From an uncultured Allomuricauda sp. (GTDB taxonomy: Bacteria > Bacteroidota > Bacteroidia > Flavobacteriales > Flavobacteriaceae), in NCBI RefSeq assembly GCF_947495325.1, contig NZ_CANLYK010000001.1, forward strand, positions 744,001-808,000: a stretch of DNA of 64,000 nucleotides, given 5' to 3'. The notes beneath the pieces were generated by a model, which saw only the letters and a program-made list of their open reading frames with translations, made no database searches and was not told where the DNA came from. Position numbers and translations under genes: made by a program. This document shows positions 1 through 9,375 of this stretch, one piece after another. Positions within the stretch are counted from its first letter, which is position 1. The number at the start of each line of letters is the position of its first letter.

Positions 1-138
1 TGTTCTCACTTAAGCACAAACATAGTATTAAGCCTATCAGTTTTGTCCTTAATTACTTACTTAAACTAACTTTAATAGTCCATTCCTACTTTCATTTGGA
101 CATAATTCATATTTTCACAGTACCTAAATTCCCCTTTC

Positions 139-516
139 ATGAAAAATAATCTTTTAATACACCTAGGTCTTGCGCTATTAAGAATCGTCCCCTCTGCATT
201 TATGCTAACCCATGGTTATTCTAAATTTCAAAAGCTTATCAGTGGTAATACCGAATTTGCCAACCCTTTGGGTATTGGACAAGCTCCTTCGCTCTTCTTA
301 ACTGTAATAGGTGAGTTTATTTGTCCCATTCTTATTATCATAGGATTTAAGACACGTTGGGCAACAATTCCAACGGCTATTACCATGTTTGTAGCTGCTT
401 TTGTAGTTCATGGTTCAGATCCTTTTGGAAAAAAAGAATTGGCCTTACTATATCTTACCATTTTTGCAGTAGTATTTCTACTAGGACCGGGTAAATACAG
501 TATCGACAAAAAATAA
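139..516 (+). CDS. DoxX family membrane protein
   Basis: A 125-residue integral membrane protein of the DoxX/DoxD-like family. Four hydrophobic stretches are visible at about residues 5-25, 50-70, 73-91 and 99-117, with the family-typical H-G-Y-S-K-F segment after the first helix and a G-E-F-I-C-P stretch in the second. DoxX-like proteins are small inner-membrane proteins, some linked to quinone or thiol redox chemistry; the exact role here cannot be read from sequence. It starts at an ATG and ends 1 bp before the convergent holA stop. The 138 bp upstream hold no gene I can support. Confidence 0.85.
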   Translation: MKNNLLIHLGLALLRIVPSAFMLTHGYSKFQKLISGNTEFANPLGIGQAPSLFLTVIGEFICPILIIIGFKTRWATIPTAITMFVAAFVVHGSDPFGKKELALLYLTIFAVVFLLGPGKYSIDKK

Positions 517-517
517 T

Positions 518-1519
518 CTATACAATTTTGGTCAGCAGCTCTTTAAGAAGGTCGGCTTGAGTAAGATTGCTTGCCCCCACACCTTTACTTTTTAAATCCA
601 ATTGTCTTAGGTTTGAGATAATTGAACTCACTCTCCGCATTGGGTAGTTTTTGGCAGCAACTGTATATTCATTTACAAAATACGGGTTTACACCAAGTGC
701 CTTTGCAACATTGCCTGGGGAATGGTCTTTGAGACCATGATATTGCAATAGCTGGGTAAAAAAAGTATTCAATAATGTAATAGTGACCACAAAAGGATTG
801 TCCTTGGGATTTTGCGAAAAATAATTGATTATACGGGTAGCTTTACCAACATTTCGTTCGCCAAGAGCCTTTTTAAGTTCAAAATTGTTAAAATCCTTGC
901 TAATACCTATATGCTGTTCAATTAATTCTGGAGTGATTTCTATGGTTTCAGGTACTACTATCATTAGTTTGTCAAGTTCATTACTGATCTTGCTAAGATC
1001 CGTTCCCAGAAACTCTACAAGCAACATGCAAGCTTTGGGAGAAATCTTATATTTCTTTCCATTTAAAATTTTTCGTATCCAATCAGCTACTTGATTATCG
1101 TATAACTTCTTACTCTCAAATAATTCTCCCGTTTTCAGAATAGATTTATATAATTTTTTCCGCTTATCAAGTTTTTTGTATTTATAACAGAAGACTAGTA
1201 TTGTAGTTGGCTGAGGGTTTTCAACGTAAGCGTTAAGGTTTTCAATAGAACGGGAAAGATGCTGTGCCTCTTTAACTATAACAACTTGGTATTCTGCCAT
1301 CATGGGAAATCGTTTCGCATTGGATATAACCTCATCAACACTGGTCTCACGCCCATAAAGCACCATTTGGTTAAAACCCTGTTCCTCTTCGGTTAAAACA
1401 TTATCCGCAATGTACTTTGAAATCTTATCAATATAATAAGGCTCATCACCCATTAAAAAATAAATGGGTTTCGGATTTCCCTGATTTATATTGGCTACAA
1501 TTTCCTTTACGCTGTCCAT
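518..1519 (-). CDS. holA: DNA polymerase III subunit delta
   Basis: 333 residues, the usual length for the delta subunit of the clamp loader, which opens the beta clamp during replication. The N-terminal part has the HolA pattern: K-P-I-Y-F-L-M-G-D-E-P-Y-Y near residue 20, followed by an AAA+-like fold without a working Walker A, then the helical C-terminal collar domain (about 215-330). The ATG at 1519 is divergent from the HsdR_N-like gene starting at 1546, leaving only 26 bp for both starts. Function is inferred from the family pattern and length. Confidence 0.9.
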   Translation of the reverse strand: MDSVKEIVANINQGNPKPIYFLMGDEPYYIDKISKYIADNVLTEEEQGFNQMVLYGRETSVDEVISNAKRFPMMAEYQVVIVKEAQHLSRSIENLNAYVENPQPTTILVFCYKYKKLDKRKKLYKSILKTGELFESKKLYDNQVADWIRKILNGKKYKISPKACMLLVEFLGTDLSKISNELDKLMIVVPETIEITPELIEQHIGISKDFNNFELKKALGERNVGKATRIINYFSQNPKDNPFVVTITLLNTFFTQLLQYHGLKDHSPGNVAKALGVNPYFVNEYTVAAKNYPMRRVSSIISNLRQLDLKSKGVGASNLTQADLLKELLTKIV

Positions 1520-1545
1520 TCAGAAAAAATTATCAAATTTGTCCA

Positions 1546-1992
1546 ATGCAAGCCTTGAACTTCCCCAAGTATTCGTTTAGAGTCAAAAATAGCGAAAATG
1601 GCCTCCATATCTTTGACCCTATTCGTAAAAAATTTGTTGTGCTGCAACCCGAAGAATGGGTGCGCCAACATATTGTCCATTTTTTAATCGCTACAAAGAA
1701 GTATCCCGAAAGCCTCATCAACGTAGAAAAACAGCTGATTGTCAACACCTTGAAAAAACGTTATGATGTTGTCGTTTTTGAACCCAACGGCTCAATCCAA
1801 ATCTTAGTGGAATGCAAAGCGCCAGAAATTAAAATTGACCAAAAAACGTTTGACCAGATTGCCCAGTACAATTATCAATTAAAGTCCAAGTACCTTATGG
1901 TTACAAATGGCATGCAACATTATTATTGTAAAATGGACCACGAAAATGAAAAATACAAGTTTTTGAAGGAAATTCCTGATTTTAGCCGTTAA
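1546..1992 (+). CDS. Solitary type I restriction HsdR N-terminal-like nuclease domain protein
   Basis: 148 residues from the ATG at 1546; an upstream extension in the same frame would run into holA and was not used. The protein is only the PD-(D/E)XK fold seen at the N terminus of type I restriction R subunits: an acidic L-Q-P-E-E-W motif near 33-38, D74, the E89-C-K91 pair and a later Q-I-A-Q-Y-N motif around 104-109. All three catalytic positions of the fold are present. There is no helicase domain and no hsdM or hsdS nearby, so it is not part of a normal restriction system. Solitary proteins like this beside holA are, to my knowledge, common in Flavobacteriia; the role is unknown, possibly nucleic-acid repair. 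Confidence 0.75.
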   Translation: MQALNFPKYSFRVKNSENGLHIFDPIRKKFVVLQPEEWVRQHIVHFLIATKKYPESLINVEKQLIVNTLKKRYDVVVFEPNGSIQILVECKAPEIKIDQKTFDQIAQYNYQLKSKYLMVTNGMQHYYCKMDHENEKYKFLKEIPDFSR

Positions 1993-2004
1993 TTTGCTGC
2001 CGAT

Positions 2005-3006
2005 TTGAATGTCGCTGTTGTCATACTGAACTGGAATGGGAAAACATTGTTGGAAAAGTTTCTTCCCAGTATTGTAACGCACTCAAATGGCGCTAGTATC
2101 CACCTTGTTGACAATGCGAGCACTGATGACTCTGTTGCATTTGTCAAGAAAAATTATTCAACCATCAATATTATCCAAAATGCATCGAACGGTGGCTTTG
2201 CCAAAGGCTATAATGATGGCTTAAAAAATATTGAGGCCGATATCTTTTGTCTTTTAAATTCTGATGTTGAGGTTACTCCAAATTGGTTAGACCCCGTTAC
2301 CACTCTTTTTAATACTGTTCCTGAAGCTGCTATTGTTCAACCAAAAATACTGGACCTAAAGCGGAAAGAATATTTTGAGTATGCCGGTGCAGCTGGAGGA
2401 TTCATAGACAAGTTGGGGTATCCTTTTTGCCGTGGCAGAATATTTCAAGCCTTAGAAAAAGATGAAGGTCAATATGATGATGTAAAGGAAGTTTTCTGGG
2501 CCACAGGGGCATGTATGTTTATAAAGAGTGAAGTTTTCAGGTCTTTAAATGGGTTTGATGAAGACTATTTTGCGCATCAAGAAGAAATTGATCTATGTTG
2601 GAGGGCCAAAAACTTGGGGCATAGTGTTTATTATGTTGGTAAGAGCCACATTTTTCATCTTGGAGGTTCAACATTGGAAAACATGAATCCAAAAAAAACT
2701 TTCCTCAATTTTAGAAACTCTTTATATTCCATAACCAAGAATTTACCAAGAAAAAAGGCATTCCCAATTATTTTTTTCCGATTGATATTGGATGGAATAG
2801 CAGCACTGCGTTTTATTCTTCAATTTAAATTTAGCCATTGTGCCGCTATTTTAAGGGCTCATTTCAGTTTTTATGCTAATTTTAGAAAGATATATGGTAA
2901 AAGGGAGAAAGCTAATTTTATATTAAAGTATTACTCGACAACATCCATAGTTTGGTCTCACTTCGTACATCAAGTAAAGAATTTTAACATTTTAGTAAAA
3001 GATTAA
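2005..3006 (+). CDS. Glycosyltransferase family 2 protein
   Basis: 333 residues, GT-A fold, transferring sugar from a nucleotide-sugar donor to a glycan or lipid. Visible motifs: V-A-V-V-I-L-N-W-N-G at 3-12, nucleotide-binding D-N-A-S-T-D-D-S at 36-43, the DXD-like N-S-D-V-E at 85-89, and the acidic E-E-I-D-L-C-W-R at 193-200 typical of rhamnosyltransferase-like GT2 enzymes. The start is a TTG: the upstream TAA at 1990 is in the same frame and the first beta strand begins immediately, so no ATG can serve. Twelve bases separate it from the HsdR_N-like gene, suggesting co-transcription. Acceptor unknown. Confidence 0.88.
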   Translation: MNVAVVILNWNGKTLLEKFLPSIVTHSNGASIHLVDNASTDDSVAFVKKNYSTINIIQNASNGGFAKGYNDGLKNIEADIFCLLNSDVEVTPNWLDPVTTLFNTVPEAAIVQPKILDLKRKEYFEYAGAAGGFIDKLGYPFCRGRIFQALEKDEGQYDDVKEVFWATGACMFIKSEVFRSLNGFDEDYFAHQEEIDLCWRAKNLGHSVYYVGKSHIFHLGGSTLENMNPKKTFLNFRNSLYSITKNLPRKKAFPIIFFRLILDGIAALRFILQFKFSHCAAILRAHFSFYANFRKIYGKREKANFILKYYSTTSIVWSHFVHQVKNFNILVKD

Positions 3007-3040
3007 CGATGCGTAAATTAATGTGGGTTGAGTTTTTATA

Positions 3041-3048
3041 TAATTTTG
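3041..3048 (+). promoter_or_regulatory. Predicted -7 box (TAATTTTG) for the OmpA lipoprotein gene
   Basis: TAATTTTG fits the Bacteroidota -7 consensus TAnnTTTG and lies 54 bp before the ompA-like ATG. A TTG at about 3028-3030 is too close to be a normal -33 element, so only half the promoter is convincing. The same octamer precedes the genes at 9417 and 59438. Confidence 0.4.
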
Positions 3049-3101
3049 CCTGACAAATTTAGCATCAACCTAATAACAATATTTAACTTATAATCAAAAT
3101 C

Positions 3102-3974
3102 ATGAAGAAAGTTTTCCTAGGATCATTGGCAATGGCAGTTTTGTTGTCATCATGTGTATCACAAAAAAAATATGCTGAGCTTGAAGCACAGCAGCAAGAA
3201 ACTCAAGATTTATTAAACTCTGCAACTGTAAAGTTGAACGATTGCTTAGAGGAAAAAGCCTCGGCATCGTCCAAGCTAAAGACTCTTGAAGATCAAAATG
3301 CATTTTTAAAAGCAAACAATCAGGAACTTATCAACAATATGGGTAATCTAACGACCTTGACTACCAAGGGTGCCGAGAATCTTGAAAAATCTTTGGAAAG
3401 TCTACAAGAAAAAGATTTAACCATCAGAAAATTACAAGATGCTGTTACCAGAAGGGATTCTGTAAATCTTTCCTTGGTACAAAGTTTAAAAGGAGTTCTT
3501 GGGAACTTGGATGATGAAGACATTGAAGTAAGCGTTGAGAAAGGTGTTGTCTTTGTTTCAATTTCTGACAAATTATTATTCAGAAGCGGAAGCTATAATA
3601 TTACCAACGCAGCAAAAAGCGTTTTGGGTAAAGTAGCCAAAGTGGTCAACAACAAGCCAGATTTTGAATTCTTGGTAGAAGGGCATACGGATAATCAACC
3701 TTTCTCCAGAGGAGTGTTGGTAGACAACTGGGATTTAAGTGCCAAAAGAGCAACGGCCATTGTAAGAACTTTACAAAACGAATTCAACGTTGCTCCTGAG
3801 CGTATGACAGCAGCAGGAAGAAGTTTTTATGTACCATTAGCTTCTAATGATACGGCAGCTGAACGTGCTAAAAACAGAAGAACGCGTATTGTTGTTCTTC
3901 CAAAAATTGATCAGTTCTACAACATGATAGAAGAAGGAATGAAAGATCCTGCTATTGGAGGTTCTGGAAAATAA
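3102..3974 (+). CDS. OmpA family lipoprotein (peptidoglycan-binding)
   Basis: 290 residues. A lipoprotein signal ends in L-S-S-C with the lipidated Cys at 18. It is followed by a long charged coiled coil (about 22-125) and a C-terminal OmpA-like domain (about 150-268). The domain has the G-H-T-D-N motif at 194-198 and N-R-R-T-R-I at 258-263, which in the family bind the diaminopimelate of peptidoglycan. It should therefore tether the outer membrane to the wall. It has its own -7 box and a strong terminator, so it is probably a single-gene unit. A shorter, degenerate relative lies at 9417. Confidence 0.92.
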   Translation: MKKVFLGSLAMAVLLSSCVSQKKYAELEAQQQETQDLLNSATVKLNDCLEEKASASSKLKTLEDQNAFLKANNQELINNMGNLTTLTTKGAENLEKSLESLQEKDLTIRKLQDAVTRRDSVNLSLVQSLKGVLGNLDDEDIEVSVEKGVVFVSISDKLLFRSGSYNITNAAKSVLGKVAKVVNNKPDFEFLVEGHTDNQPFSRGVLVDNWDLSAKRATAIVRTLQNEFNVAPERMTAAGRSFYVPLASNDTAAERAKNRRTRIVVLPKIDQFYNMIEEGMKDPAIGGSGK

Positions 3975-4000
3975 GCCTTTCTTTCAATTAAAATATAGGA

Positions 4001-4024
4001 AGCGGCCTTAGGGCCGCTTTTTTT
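4001..4024 (+). terminator. Rho-independent terminator after the OmpA lipoprotein gene
   Basis: Perfect 7-bp stem AGCGGCC/GGCCGCT with a 4-base loop, followed by seven T, 27 bp after the ompA-like stop codon. It also separates this gene from the convergent YrdC gene ending at 4027. Confidence 0.9.
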
Positions 4025-4026
4025 GT

Positions 4027-4647
4027 TTAAAAAATATCCAACTCACCTTTCCCTTCTCGTACTATTTCAGGTTGTCCAGATGATAAATCAACTACAGTCG
4101 AAGCAATATTCCCTCCGTATCCGCCATCAATAACCACATCAACAAGATTTTGCCATTTTTCATAAATCAGCTCTGGATCGGTAGTATACTCCAAGATATC
4201 ATCCTCATCTCTAATTGATGTGGAAACAATTGGATTTCCCAATTCTTTGACTAAAGATTTAGCTATTTCATTATCCGGAACTCTAATTCCAACAGTTTTC
4301 CTTTTTTTGAAATCTTTTGGAAGATTGTTATTGCCCGGCAGAATAAAAGTATAGGGGCCAGGTAATGCCCTTTTAAGAATTTTGAACGTTGCCGAATCCA
4401 ATTGTCTAACATAATCAGAGAGGTTGCTCAAATCCGCACATACAAAAGACCAATTGGCCTTTGCCAATTTTATTCCTTTTATACGAGCAATACGCTCTAA
4501 CGCTTTTGAATTTGAAATATCGCATCCCAGACCATATACCGTATCCGTTGGGTAGATAATCAGCCCTCCTTTACGAAGTATATTCCCTACTTTCTCCACT
4601 TGTTTTGGGTTAGGGTTCTCTTCAAATATTTTTATGAATTCAGCCAT
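4027..4647 (-). CDS. L-threonylcarbamoyladenylate synthase (Sua5/YciO/YrdC family)
   Basis: 206 residues from the ATG at 4647; a TTG three codons upstream is a poorer choice. The family makes threonylcarbamoyl-AMP, the precursor of the t6A modification of tRNA. The nucleotide-binding P-T-D-T-V-Y-G-L-G-C-D motif is at 33-43, followed by the basic I-K-G-I-K segment near 56-60, then P-G-P-Y-T-F, V-G-I-R-V-P and P-I-V-S-T-S. The length matches single-domain YrdC/YciO proteins rather than two-domain Sua5. YciO-type relatives have weaker activity, so a t6A role is likely but not certain. Confidence 0.85.
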   Translation of the reverse strand: MAEFIKIFEENPNPKQVEKVGNILRKGGLIIYPTDTVYGLGCDISNSKALERIARIKGIKLAKANWSFVCADLSNLSDYVRQLDSATFKILKRALPGPYTFILPGNNNLPKDFKKRKTVGIRVPDNEIAKSLVKELGNPIVSTSIRDEDDILEYTTDPELIYEKWQNLVDVVIDGGYGGNIASTVVDLSSGQPEIVREGKGELDIF

Positions 4648-4755
4648 TTTAAGCAAAGTAACAAAGATTAAAAGTAATAGCTGTTAAAATATAGAAGGTG
4701 AAATCAGATGTGTGTGGGAAAAGATTTTGAATTTGGAGAACCAAGGACCTTCGTA

Positions 4756-7086
4756 CTAGCCTTGTAATACTTCAAGCTTGGCAAATCTGAGCAACAGTTT
4801 TTTAATGTCTCCTTTTTCAAACTTAATTTCTGCCTTTTTATCGTTTCCTATCCCTTCGATCTTTAAAACGGTTCCTCGCCCAAAACGAGTGTGATTTACA
4901 AGGGAACCCTCAGATAAACTGGAATCTATGGTGTTGGTACTTTGTGTTGGCGAGGATAATTGGGGTTTTAATTTTCTGAGCTTTCGTAATTGGTTCTCAT
5001 TTGGTTTTTGAACACTCGGAGGTGTTCCGTTCTTAGGTTTTATTTGTCTCAACTTGCTCTTGTCAACCTCTCCAAAAATATCAGCATCAATCAAAGATTT
5101 ATACCGGTACCCATCATTCACTGGAGTGAGGTTTTCAACATACTGTTCTTCAATTTCCTCCAAAAACCTACTTGGTTCGGCGTCAATAAGCTTTCCCCAA
5201 CGGTATCTGTTTTGGGTATAGGTCAAATAGGCCTGTTTCTCAGCCCTTGTCAATGCCACATAAAAAAGCCTTCGTTCTTCCTCCAGTTCGCTTCGTGTGT
5301 TCATACTCATGGCAGAAGGAAACAAATCTTCTTCCATTCCAACCACATACACATACGGGAACTCCAATCCTTTTGCCAAGTGAATGGTCATCAAGGCTAC
5401 CCGGTCGTCATCACCTGTATCCTTGTCCAAGTCCGTAGCCAAAGCAACATCTTCTAAAAACTCAGATAAACCTCCAGTAGCGTCCGCTAGTTCTTTTTGT
5501 CCTTCAACAAAATCCTTTATCCCGTTCAAGAGTTCCTCAATATTCTCCATTCTGGCAATTCCCTCCGGAGTTCCATCTTTTTTAAACTCCAGCAGCAGAC
5601 CGGTTTTTTTTGCGACATGCTCTGCAAGAGTAAACGCATCAGAACCTTCATTCATAATCTGAAAGCTCTTGATCATGGTCACAAAATCTCCCAACTTTCG
5701 TTTGGTTCCTGTATTGATTTTTAAATCAAGTTTTTCCAAATGCTCTATTACCTCAAAAATGGAACGTCCATAATGGTTGGCCGCAACAATTAGTTTATCA
5801 ATTGTAGTTTGACCAATACCCCGAGCCGGAAAATTGATGACCCGTTTTAAAGCTTCTTCATCTTTTGGGTTGATAATCATTCGCAGATACGCCAGAACAT
5901 CTTTGATTTCTTTACGTTGATAAAAGGAAAGTCCACCATAAATTCGATATGGGATATCCCGCTTTCGCAATGCATCTTCAATAGCCCTCGATTGGGAATT
6001 GGTACGATACAGAACGGCAAACTCTCCATTCTGCATCTGTTGTTGCATTTTGTTTTCAAAAATGGAACTTGCCACATACCTACCCTCCTCTGCATCTGTT
6101 ATGCTTCGGTGTATTTTTATCTTGTTGCCTTCATCGTTAGAGGTCCAAACCACCTTCTCTAATTGGTTTTTATTCTTGGCTATAATGGAATTGGCAGCAT
6201 TCACGATATTTTTTGTGGAACGGTAATTCTGTTCCAAACGGTACATCCCCACATTGTCATAATCCTTTTGAAAATTGAGGATATTATTAATATTGGCCCC
6301 TCTAAAGGAATAGATGCTTTGGGCATCGTCACCCACAACGCATATGTTTTGGTAACGGTCCGAGAGTGCCTTTACGATTAGATATTGTGAATGATTGGTA
6401 TCTTGGTACTCATCAACCAAAATATACCTAAACCTATCTTGGTACTTCATCAGCACCTCAGGAAAACGTGTCAAAAGTTCGTTGGTGCGCAGTAAAAGGT
6501 CATCAAAATCCATCGCGCCCGCCTTAAAACAACGATCCACATAGTTTTGATAGATTTCTCCAAGCCTTGGTCTTTTGGCCATAGCATCGGCTTCCACCAA
6601 TTCAGGGTTTTGAAAATATGCTTTGACCGTGATTAAACTATTCTTATAGGATGATATTCTATTTTGAATCTGCTTGTACTTATAGATATCCTTATCAAGT
6701 CCCATTTCTTTTATGATCGAAGCAATCAAACGTTGGGAATCTTGGGTGTCATAAATAGTGTAATTACTAGGGAACCCTAATTTGTCACCATCAAAACGCA
6801 GCAATTTTGCAAATACGGAATGGAAAGTTCCCATCCACAAGTTTTTCGTTTCCGAACTTCCGGCAATAAGGGCAATCCGCTTTTTCATTTCACGGGCAGC
6901 CTTATTGGTAAAGGTAAGGGCCAAAATATTAAAAGAATCTACCCCTTGCTCCATTAAATGCGCAATCCTATAGGTAAGCACACGCGTCTTTCCAGAACCC
7001 GCACCGGCAATTACCATCAGCGGACCATCCTTATGCAACACTGGATCGCGTTGCGCATCATTTAATTCATCCAAAAAAGTACTCAA
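4756..7086 (-). CDS. UvrD/PcrA-type ATP-dependent DNA helicase
   Basis: 776 residues, superfamily 1A 3'-5' helicase of nucleotide excision repair and replication-fork clearance. The Q-motif region (L-N-D-A-Q-R-D) at 8-14 leads into the Walker A A-G-A-G-S-G-K-T at 27-34. Later come V-D-E-Y-Q-D-T, Q-N-Y-R-S, and the L-A-K-G-L-E-F-P-Y-V and V-A-L-T-R-A motifs. A C-terminal Tudor-like domain (about 715-776) contains H-T-R-F-G-R-G-T-V, which in PcrA binds RNA polymerase. The start codon is TTG: the Q motif begins only a few residues later, so an internal ATG cannot be right. Single gene, no overlap with neighbours. Confidence 0.93.
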   Translation of the reverse strand: MSTFLDELNDAQRDPVLHKDGPLMVIAGAGSGKTRVLTYRIAHLMEQGVDSFNILALTFTNKAAREMKKRIALIAGSSETKNLWMGTFHSVFAKLLRFDGDKLGFPSNYTIYDTQDSQRLIASIIKEMGLDKDIYKYKQIQNRISSYKNSLITVKAYFQNPELVEADAMAKRPRLGEIYQNYVDRCFKAGAMDFDDLLLRTNELLTRFPEVLMKYQDRFRYILVDEYQDTNHSQYLIVKALSDRYQNICVVGDDAQSIYSFRGANINNILNFQKDYDNVGMYRLEQNYRSTKNIVNAANSIIAKNKNQLEKVVWTSNDEGNKIKIHRSITDAEEGRYVASSIFENKMQQQMQNGEFAVLYRTNSQSRAIEDALRKRDIPYRIYGGLSFYQRKEIKDVLAYLRMIINPKDEEALKRVINFPARGIGQTTIDKLIVAANHYGRSIFEVIEHLEKLDLKINTGTKRKLGDFVTMIKSFQIMNEGSDAFTLAEHVAKKTGLLLEFKKDGTPEGIARMENIEELLNGIKDFVEGQKELADATGGLSEFLEDVALATDLDKDTGDDDRVALMTIHLAKGLEFPYVYVVGMEEDLFPSAMSMNTRSELEEERRLFYVALTRAEKQAYLTYTQNRYRWGKLIDAEPSRFLEEIEEQYVENLTPVNDGYRYKSLIDADIFGEVDKSKLRQIKPKNGTPPSVQKPNENQLRKLRKLKPQLSSPTQSTNTIDSSLSEGSLVNHTRFGRGTVLKIEGIGNDKKAEIKFEKGDIKKLLLRFAKLEVLQG

Positions 7087-7224
7087 ACAATAGGCTTTAA
7101 TAAAAAGTAAAGGTGAAATTAGACAATAATGGTTTTATGCTAAAATCATCCTATGAATACTTACTAACAGAAAATTAGTTTTATCTCGAATTTGAATATA
7201 TTTAGGAACTTAATTCCAACTTGC

Positions 7225-7764
7225 ATGAATTATAACCACAACTTCTTTCTATTTTTTATTTTGATTTGCCTTAGTGGACATTCACAAGAGAAAACAGCTG
7301 GACCCATTGTTGAAAATTACGGCAAAGTGTGGTCAATAGAGAACCCAAATTTTAAGACAGACGCAACCGCAGACTTTAAAGTAGTCTTTGATATTATGAA
7401 CAGCCCCGAATCACACACGGAAATCAATAAAAGCATTGAGACCGCGGCGCGATTTCTGAATATGCACGCAAAGGGAGGTGTTCCCCACACACAGCTTAAA
7501 GTTGCATTGGTGGTTCACAATAAAGCTTCTAAAGATATTATTGAAAATGAGGCATATAAGATCAGATACGGGGTTTCAAACCCAAACTATGACCTGGTCA
7601 AAGATTTGATGGAAGCTGGGGTCGAGGTTATTCTTTGTGGGCAATCTTCAAAATCCAGAAATTTTCCAAAAGAGGATTTGATTTCCGGTGTGCAAATTTC
7701 TCTTTCGGCCATGACGGCTCTTATTCAATTACAAAACCAAGACTATCGTCTTATCAAGTTTTAA
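7225..7764 (+). CDS. Secreted DsrE-family protein
   Basis: 179 residues from the ATG at 7225; an in-frame TTG upstream at 7192 would put a poor N terminus before the signal peptide. Residues 1-21 form a signal peptide ending S-G-H-S-Q, so the protein should be periplasmic. The rest has the DsrE/DsrF-like fold pattern of small sulfur-handling proteins: L-K-V-A-L-V-V-H-N-K, then G-V-E-V-I-L-C-G-Q-S with a conserved cysteine, and a C-terminal helix. It lies 36 bp upstream of the FMN glutamate-synthase-like gene, so they may be co-transcribed. The substrate is unknown. Confidence 0.72.
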   Translation: MNYNHNFFLFFILICLSGHSQEKTAGPIVENYGKVWSIENPNFKTDATADFKVVFDIMNSPESHTEINKSIETAARFLNMHAKGGVPHTQLKVALVVHNKASKDIIENEAYKIRYGVSNPNYDLVKDLMEAGVEVILCGQSSKSRNFPKEDLISGVQISLSAMTALIQLQNQDYRLIKF

Positions 7765-7800
7765 CAAAACACAATCATCCTATCATATTGAAAGTACTTT

Positions 7801-9375
7801 ATGGATCAATTTCTTGAATTTTTAGCGAATATTCCTTGGTGGAGCTGGATTCTAATTGCCCTTCTGTTAGTTGGGGTATGGGATGTATTTCTTCAAAAGA
7901 AACACACCATTAACCATAATTTCCCCCTTGTTGGACACCTAAGGTATTGGTTGGAAAGTATAGGTCCGGAAATGCGACAGTACTTTGTGGCAAATAACAG
8001 GGAAGAACTTCCTTTTAATAGGATTGAACGCGGTTGGATCTATGCTTCGGCCAAAAAGGAAAATAATTACGAAGGGTTTGGTACTGACAGGGACATTTAT
8101 GCGCATCAACATATTTTTGTAAAAAATGCCATGATTGGGTATCAAATGCCTAAAGGGCATCCCAATATTGAAAATCCATACTTTTTGCCTTGTGCCAAGA
8201 TAATAGGTGCATATAACAAGCGAAAAAAACCGTATAGGCCTGCTTCGATAATCAACATTTCGGCAATGAGTTTTGGATCTCTATCAGCTGCAGCCATAAA
8301 GGCAATGAACAAAGGGGTAGAAAAAAGTGGCGCTTACCACAATACGGGTGAGGGTGGATTATCCCCTTACCACAAGCAAGGCGGTGATGTTATTTTTCAT
8401 TTTGGAACCGGATATTTTGGCGTTCGGTCTAGAGAAGGTAATTTCTCCATGGAAAAAATGAAGATTCTGGTCGATGAGAACCCATGTATAAAAGCCATAG
8501 AGATTAAATTATCCCAAGGTGCAAAGCCGGGAAAGGGGGGTGTTCTACCAGGTGCAAAGATCAGTCCCGAAATTGCTGAAATACGTGGTGTGGCTATTGG
8601 AAAAGATGTCCTCTCCCCTGCCACGCATAAAGCATTCAGCTCCATTCCCGAGCTTTTAGGTTTAATAGAATCAATTGCCAACGAAACTGGATTGCCTGTG
8701 GGAATTAAAGCGGCCATTGGGAAATTGGACCAATGGGAAGAATTGGCAGATTTAATGAAAAAATCCGGGAAAGGACCAGACTTTATTACCGTTGATGGTG
8801 GTGAAGGGGGAACTGGAGCAGCCCCACCTAGTTTTGCCGATCACGTTTCTTTGCCTTGGGTCTATGGGTTTGCATCAGTCTATAAAATTTTTAAAGAAAA
8901 AGATTTGGCAGACCGTATCGTTTTTATTGGAAGTGGGAAATTGGGTTTTCCAGCTAAGGCAGCAATGGCCTTTGCCATGGGGATTGATTGTATAAATGTG
9001 GCTAGGGAAGCAATGATGAGTATTGGCTGTATTCAAGCCCAAATATGCCACACCAATAGATGCCCGGCTGGTGTTGCCACACAAAGCAAATGGTTACAAA
9101 ATGGGATAAACGTTCCCTTGAAATCCGATAGGTTGGCACAATACTTTAAAACCTTTAGAAAAGAGTTTTTAGAGATTACCCATGCTGCAGGTTATGAGCA
9201 TCCTTGCCAGTTTACCATGAATGATATTCAGGTAAATGTAGATGATGACTATTTGAGCAGCGATTTGGAAACCGTTTATAAATACAAAAAATCAAAAGTC
9301 CCTTTTACCTCGGTACAGGAATTTTATGAGTGCAATTTTCTAGGTGGAAAAACCAATGTGGAAAAAACACCCTAA
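7801..9375 (+). CDS. FMN-binding glutamate synthase family protein, membrane anchored
   Basis: 524 residues. An N-terminal hydrophobic helix (about 8-27) precedes a domain matching the FMN/3Fe-4S core of the large subunit of glutamate synthase. The FMN-site glycine-rich segment G-G-E-G-G-T-G-A-A-P is at about 333-342. Cysteines C410, C416 and C421 have the C-x5-C-x4-C spacing of the GltB 3Fe-4S cluster. The amidotransferase and beta-helix domains of true GltB are absent, so it cannot use glutamine by itself, and the real electron donor and substrate are unknown. Its neighbour is a secreted DsrE-like protein. Confidence 0.85.
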   Translation: MDQFLEFLANIPWWSWILIALLLVGVWDVFLQKKHTINHNFPLVGHLRYWLESIGPEMRQYFVANNREELPFNRIERGWIYASAKKENNYEGFGTDRDIYAHQHIFVKNAMIGYQMPKGHPNIENPYFLPCAKIIGAYNKRKKPYRPASIINISAMSFGSLSAAAIKAMNKGVEKSGAYHNTGEGGLSPYHKQGGDVIFHFGTGYFGVRSREGNFSMEKMKILVDENPCIKAIEIKLSQGAKPGKGGVLPGAKISPEIAEIRGVAIGKDVLSPATHKAFSSIPELLGLIESIANETGLPVGIKAAIGKLDQWEELADLMKKSGKGPDFITVDGGEGGTGAAPPSFADHVSLPWVYGFASVYKIFKEKDLADRIVFIGSGKLGFPAKAAMAFAMGIDCINVAREAMMSIGCIQAQICHTNRCPAGVATQSKWLQNGINVPLKSDRLAQYFKTFRKEFLEITHAAGYEHPCQFTMNDIQVNVDDDYLSSDLETVYKYKKSKVPFTSVQEFYECNFLGGKTNVEKTP

